Shown: piece after piece, positions 61,541-64,000 of the stretch | How positions within the stretch are numbered: position 1 is the stretch's first letter | How the letters are laid out: each line of letters starts with the position of its first letter | Source of the DNA: Streptomyces sp. NBC_01431 | GTDB lineage: Bacteria > Actinomycetota > Actinomycetes > Streptomycetales > Streptomycetaceae | Length of the DNA: 64,000 nt | Reading direction: 5' to 3' | Assembly: GCF_036231355.1 (NCBI RefSeq) | Contig: NZ_CP109497.1 | Coordinates: 310,001-374,000, forward strand | Program-made: the position numbers and the translations under genes | Notes under the pieces: generated by a model | Databases searched by the model: none | What the model was told of the DNA's origin: nothing | The model's input: only the letters and a program-made list of their open reading frames with translations

Positions 61541-62326
61541 CTACCCCTCTACGCGGCCCGTCGGGTCGTGCGCCGGGTCGTCCGCGGACGACCCGGCGAA
61601 CAGGGCGAAGGCCTCCGCCTCGCCGGTTCGGGCGTTGAGGCAGTGGTCCGCCCACTCGGCTGCCTGCACGAAGGTGGAGCGCGCCACGATGTCTTGGGTC
61701 GCACTCTCCACGTCCAGCGGGGTGCGCCGCAGTTGGACACCCGGGCCGAGCAACGCCCAATGTGCGCCTGCCCTGCCGTAGGGCATGCCAACGCTGCCCG
61801 GGTTCACTACGAGCCGGCCGGCGGCCAGCCGTGTGTAGGGCATGTGTGTATGGCCGCACACCACGGTGGTGACTGTGGAGGGCAGGCCGGAGAACACCCT
61901 CTCCCACCGCTCGGCGGGGGAGTCGACCAGTACCACCTCCTCGTCGTCGCGTGGTGTGGCATGGCAGAACAGCACCTCGCCGAGCCCGTCCACCTCGACG
62001 GTGTGCGAGGTGGGCAGTCCGGCCAGGAAGTCCACTTGTTCCGCACGCAGGCTGTCGGCAGCCGAAGGGCCGATCGGGTCCGGGATGGACGTACGCATTC
62101 CGCGCCGGTACTCGACGAGTTCGCGATCGGCGTTGCCCCGGATCCACACCACCCTGTCGCCAAGCCCGGCGAACAGGTCAAGGACGTGGGTTGGCTGGGG
62201 ACCGCAGGCGATGTCGCCGGTGAGCACGATCAGGTCCGCGGCCACGACGTCCGCTTCCGCCAGAACGGCCTCGGCCGCGGGCAGCACGCCGTGGATGTCG
62301 GAGAGCACAGCTACTCGGTGCACCAT
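61541..62326 (-). CDS. calcineurin-like metallophosphoesterase
   Basis: A 261-residue YfcE/MJ0936-type phosphodiesterase: VLSDIHG, TGDIACGPQP, WIRGNADRE, VLFCHATPRDDEE, VVCGHTHMPY and NPGSVGMPYGR cover all five metal motifs. ATG 62326 chosen because the first motif follows at once. Substrate unknown. Confidence 0.92.
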   Translation of the reverse strand: MVHRVAVLSDIHGVLPAAEAVLAEADVVAADLIVLTGDIACGPQPTHVLDLFAGLGDRVVWIRGNADRELVEYRRGMRTSIPDPIGPSAADSLRAEQVDFLAGLPTSHTVEVDGLGEVLFCHATPRDDEEVVLVDSPAERWERVFSGLPSTVTTVVCGHTHMPYTRLAAGRLVVNPGSVGMPYGRAGAHWALLGPGVQLRRTPLDVESATQDIVARSTFVQAAEWADHCLNARTGEAEAFALFAGSSADDPAHDPTGRVEG

Positions 62327-62574
62327 GATGATCAGTATCCGACTCCGCGCTTCATCATGCGTGCGATCACGCCACGGTCTCGGATTGACCGGAGGCATCG
62401 CGTGGCAGAAGCCGCTGCCACCGGTCGCCAGGTGCGCCCACCGGGTGTGTAGGCGAGCGCGGTGGCGGTCACGGCGCCGTTGCCCAGCAGGGTGCCGCGT
62501 GGTGCCTGGTGCTGTGACCGGGAAGGTACGCCGGGTTGGTTGGTGCGTGCGCGGTCCGCTTAGCATTTGCGTCC

Positions 62575-62883
62575 ATGGCTGAATCCGTGCACGTCCTTGA
62601 CTGGTTGCAGAGCTGGTACACCTCACAGTGCGATGGCGACTGGGAACACGAATGGGGCATGACGATCGAGACTCTCGACAACCCGGGCTGGGCCGTCAAG
62701 ATTGATCTTGAAGAGACAGTCTTGGCGGACCGGGAGTATGCCCAATATCGGGTCACTCGGGATGGGCACGACTGGGTCATGGCCTGGACGGCCGAGAGGG
62801 CGTTTCGCATCGCGTGTGGACCCGGCAACCTGACCGAGGCCCTCACGCTGTTCCGGGTCTGGGCAACGGTGAGCGTCCCGTAG
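62575..62883 (+). CDS. Imm53-type immunity protein, orphan
   Basis: A 102-residue protein matching the Imm53 family pattern: LDWLQSWYTSQCDGDWEHEWGMTIETLDNPGWAVKIDL. Imm53 proteins neutralise toxins of polymorphic systems. No toxin gene precedes or follows it, so it may be a defensive leftover. TAGCAT lies 9 bases before the ATG, suggesting a leaderless message, with TTGGTT 19 bases further upstream. Confidence 0.87.
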   Translation: MAESVHVLDWLQSWYTSQCDGDWEHEWGMTIETLDNPGWAVKIDLEETVLADREYAQYRVTRDGHDWVMAWTAERAFRIACGPGNLTEALTLFRVWATVSVP

Positions 62884-62892
62884 GTGATGTGA

Positions 62893-63150
62893 CCGGCGAA
62901 CTGGTCACGCTGCGAGCGCGGGTCGGCCGCCCCAGCGGAGGCCTTTCTCGCTCCGGATGCGGGCGCGTTCGCGTCGCTGTGCGGTGAGGACGTCAGGGTG
63001 TCGGTTGTGCTTGTTGCGCCAGCGCAGGTAGGCGTGCAGGGCCCGGGTCTGGAGGTGTGGTTCGGGTGGTGGGAGTTGGCGAGGTTGAATTGTCGCAGGG
63101 GTCCGAAGTGGGCCTCGATGGGGTTGGCCCAGCACCGGCACCGGCCACCA
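62893..63150 (-). pseudogene. IS630-like transposase C-terminal remnant
   Basis: Two overlapping minus-strand frames share it: NPIEAHFGPLRQFNLAN in one, LHAYLRWRNKHNRHPDVLTAQRRERARIRSEKGLRWGGRP in the other, together the end of an IS630-type transposase. Frameshifted and truncated. Confidence 0.7.
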
Positions 63151-63155
63151 CGATC

Positions 63156-63428
63156 ATGAAACCGGCGCACTTCACCTGTACCTACACCACCAGCGAACCG
63201 CAGCTGGCGTCCGGCAGTACGGGCGCGGCCGTGAAGCAGGCCCAGTGCCAGCTCAACAGCGTCCTGGACCGTCGCGTCACCGTCGACGGCATCTTCGGCA
63301 GCGGCACCAAGAGCGCGACCATCGCCTTCCAACAGTGCGCAGGGCTGTCCGCCGACGGAATCATCGGACGCGATACCTGGGCCGCCCTGGACAACTGGTG
63401 GCTCAACGACATCGACTGCCACAAGTAG
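63156..63428 (+). CDS. peptidoglycan-binding-domain protein, possibly 5' truncated
   Basis: 90 residues consisting of one PG_binding_1 domain (LASGSTGAAVKQAQCQLNSV, VTVDGIFGSGTKSATIAFQQCAGLSADGIIGRDTWAALD). No signal peptide follows ATG 63156; the gene starts right at the transposase remnant, so its original 5' end may have been lost. Two Cys (TCTY and IDCHK) match those of the next gene's layout. Confidence 0.72.
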   Translation: MKPAHFTCTYTTSEPQLASGSTGAAVKQAQCQLNSVLDRRVTVDGIFGSGTKSATIAFQQCAGLSADGIIGRDTWAALDNWWLNDIDCHK

Positions 63429-63467
63429 CCGCACCTCGCCGGCACACACCGAAAGGCCACAACCGCG

Positions 63468-63513
63468 CCGTGTCCGACCGGCCAAGCCTCGCTGCTCGGC
63501 CGGTCGGACACGG
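63468..63513. terminator. hairpin, 16-bp perfect stem
   Basis: Arms 63468-63483 and 63498-63513 with a 14-base loop, between the two peptidoglycan-binding genes, 39 bases after the first. Confidence 0.8.
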
Positions 63514-63573
63514 CCCGACCAAGAACGCCCGTAGAGAGCATCCGATCCCGCTCACAGCGACAGGGGGGACCTC

Positions 63574-63942
63574 ATGGCACCACGCCCCACCAGCGCCGCC
63601 GTCACCCGGTGGACCACCGTGGCGGTCAGTTGCGCAGCTCTGCTGTGCTCACCACTCGTCGAAGTTGCCGCGGCCCAACCGGCGCCCGGCCCGTGCCAGT
63701 ACGCCCCGTGGAACAGCTGGCACAGGCCGCCCAGCGCGCCAGAGGTACGCCAGCTCCAGTGCGAGCTCAGCTATGCGCTGAGCGACTACCACGGTCCGAT
63801 CACCGGAGTCTTCGATCAGCGCACCCTCGCGGCGCTGCTCCGCTTCCAGACGTGCGACGGACTTGGCGCCGACGGAATCTACGGCCCGCGCACCCAAGCC
63901 GAGCTCTACCGCGTCTACTTGAGCGGACAACCCGCCTGCTGA
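63574..63942 (+). CDS. secreted peptidoglycan-binding protein
   Basis: 122 residues: signal peptide WTTVAVSCAALLCSPLVEVAAA and one PG_binding_1 domain (EVRQLQCELSYALSDYHGPITGVFDQRTLAALLRFQTCDGLGADGIYGPRTQAELYRVYL) with flanking Cys that could form disulfides. Paralogue of the previous gene, with an intact export signal. Likely binds the cell wall, with no enzyme domain attached. Confidence 0.82.
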   Translation: MAPRPTSAAVTRWTTVAVSCAALLCSPLVEVAAAQPAPGPCQYAPWNSWHRPPSAPEVRQLQCELSYALSDYHGPITGVFDQRTLAALLRFQTCDGLGADGIYGPRTQAELYRVYLSGQPAC

Positions 63943-64000
63943 GGGATGTCGAAGGGCGTCGAGCACCGCCGACGTTCGGACGGCTGCGGGTCAGTACGAC

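Overview
The window is high-GC actinobacterial DNA, almost certainly a Streptomyces chromosome. Codons end overwhelmingly in G or C, GTG and TTG starts occur, several genes sit directly behind TANNNT boxes as if leaderless, and the gene families are typical of the genus. No tRNA, rRNA or CRISPR array is visible.

Region 1 (1-22619) is the right-hand part of a nonribosomal peptide gene cluster. It opens inside the last NRPS module (adenylation with a threonine-type pocket, carrier protein, thioesterase). A P450 and a glycosyltransferase follow, then a cassette of three DsrE-like or unknown small proteins, a ketosynthase-like protein that has lost its catalytic residues, and a CrtI/CrtISO-type oxidoreductase. 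A Drr-type ABC exporter, two DUF3995-like membrane proteins, a second glycosyltransferase, a UbiB/ABC1-type protein, MbtH, a PIG-L deacetylase, an MMPL transporter, a polyprenyl synthase and an acyl-CoA carboxylase beta/epsilon pair complete it. Five gaps in this region carry variants of one palindrome, TGNCAGNTTGCTGNCA, which suggests a single regulon for a glycosylated, probably lipid-modified peptide.

Region 2 (22695-37693) is mixed accessory and housekeeping material. It holds a HIT protein, an SDR with a divergent TetR and paired operators, a LysR, a GH9 glucanase, a DinB-like protein, a methyltransferase divergent from an XRE-cupin regulator, a third (OleD-like) glycosyltransferase with an altered donor site, a truncated response regulator, a CE4 deacetylase and an XRE/ImmA-IrrE/MAB_1171c-type trio.

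Region 3 (37694-50412) contains a highly charged 50-residue protein, a decayed IS5-type element with intact inverted repeats, and a complete two-peptide class II lantibiotic cluster. That cluster has an alpha precursor with a CTLTKEC motif, a beta precursor ending CPTTKCSKQC, two separate LanM synthetases, a LanT peptidase-transporter, a luciferase-like (F420/flavin) oxidoreductase, a two-gene ABC immunity pump and a small two-helix membrane protein. A perfect Crp-type palindrome lies upstream of the alpha gene, and a strong hairpin separates the precursors from the synthetase genes.

Region 4 (50517-64000) is largely polysaccharide degradation. A secreted GH10-CBM13-GH62 xylanase/arabinofuranosidase sits beside an ECF sigma factor fused to a membrane segment and a C-terminal arabinose-binding AbfB domain, a plausible one-protein sensor for the enzyme's substrate. 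A GH65 enzyme, dihydrolipoyl dehydrogenase, a metallophosphatase, an orphan Imm53-type immunity gene, decayed transposase and SDR remnants, and two peptidoglycan-binding proteins follow.
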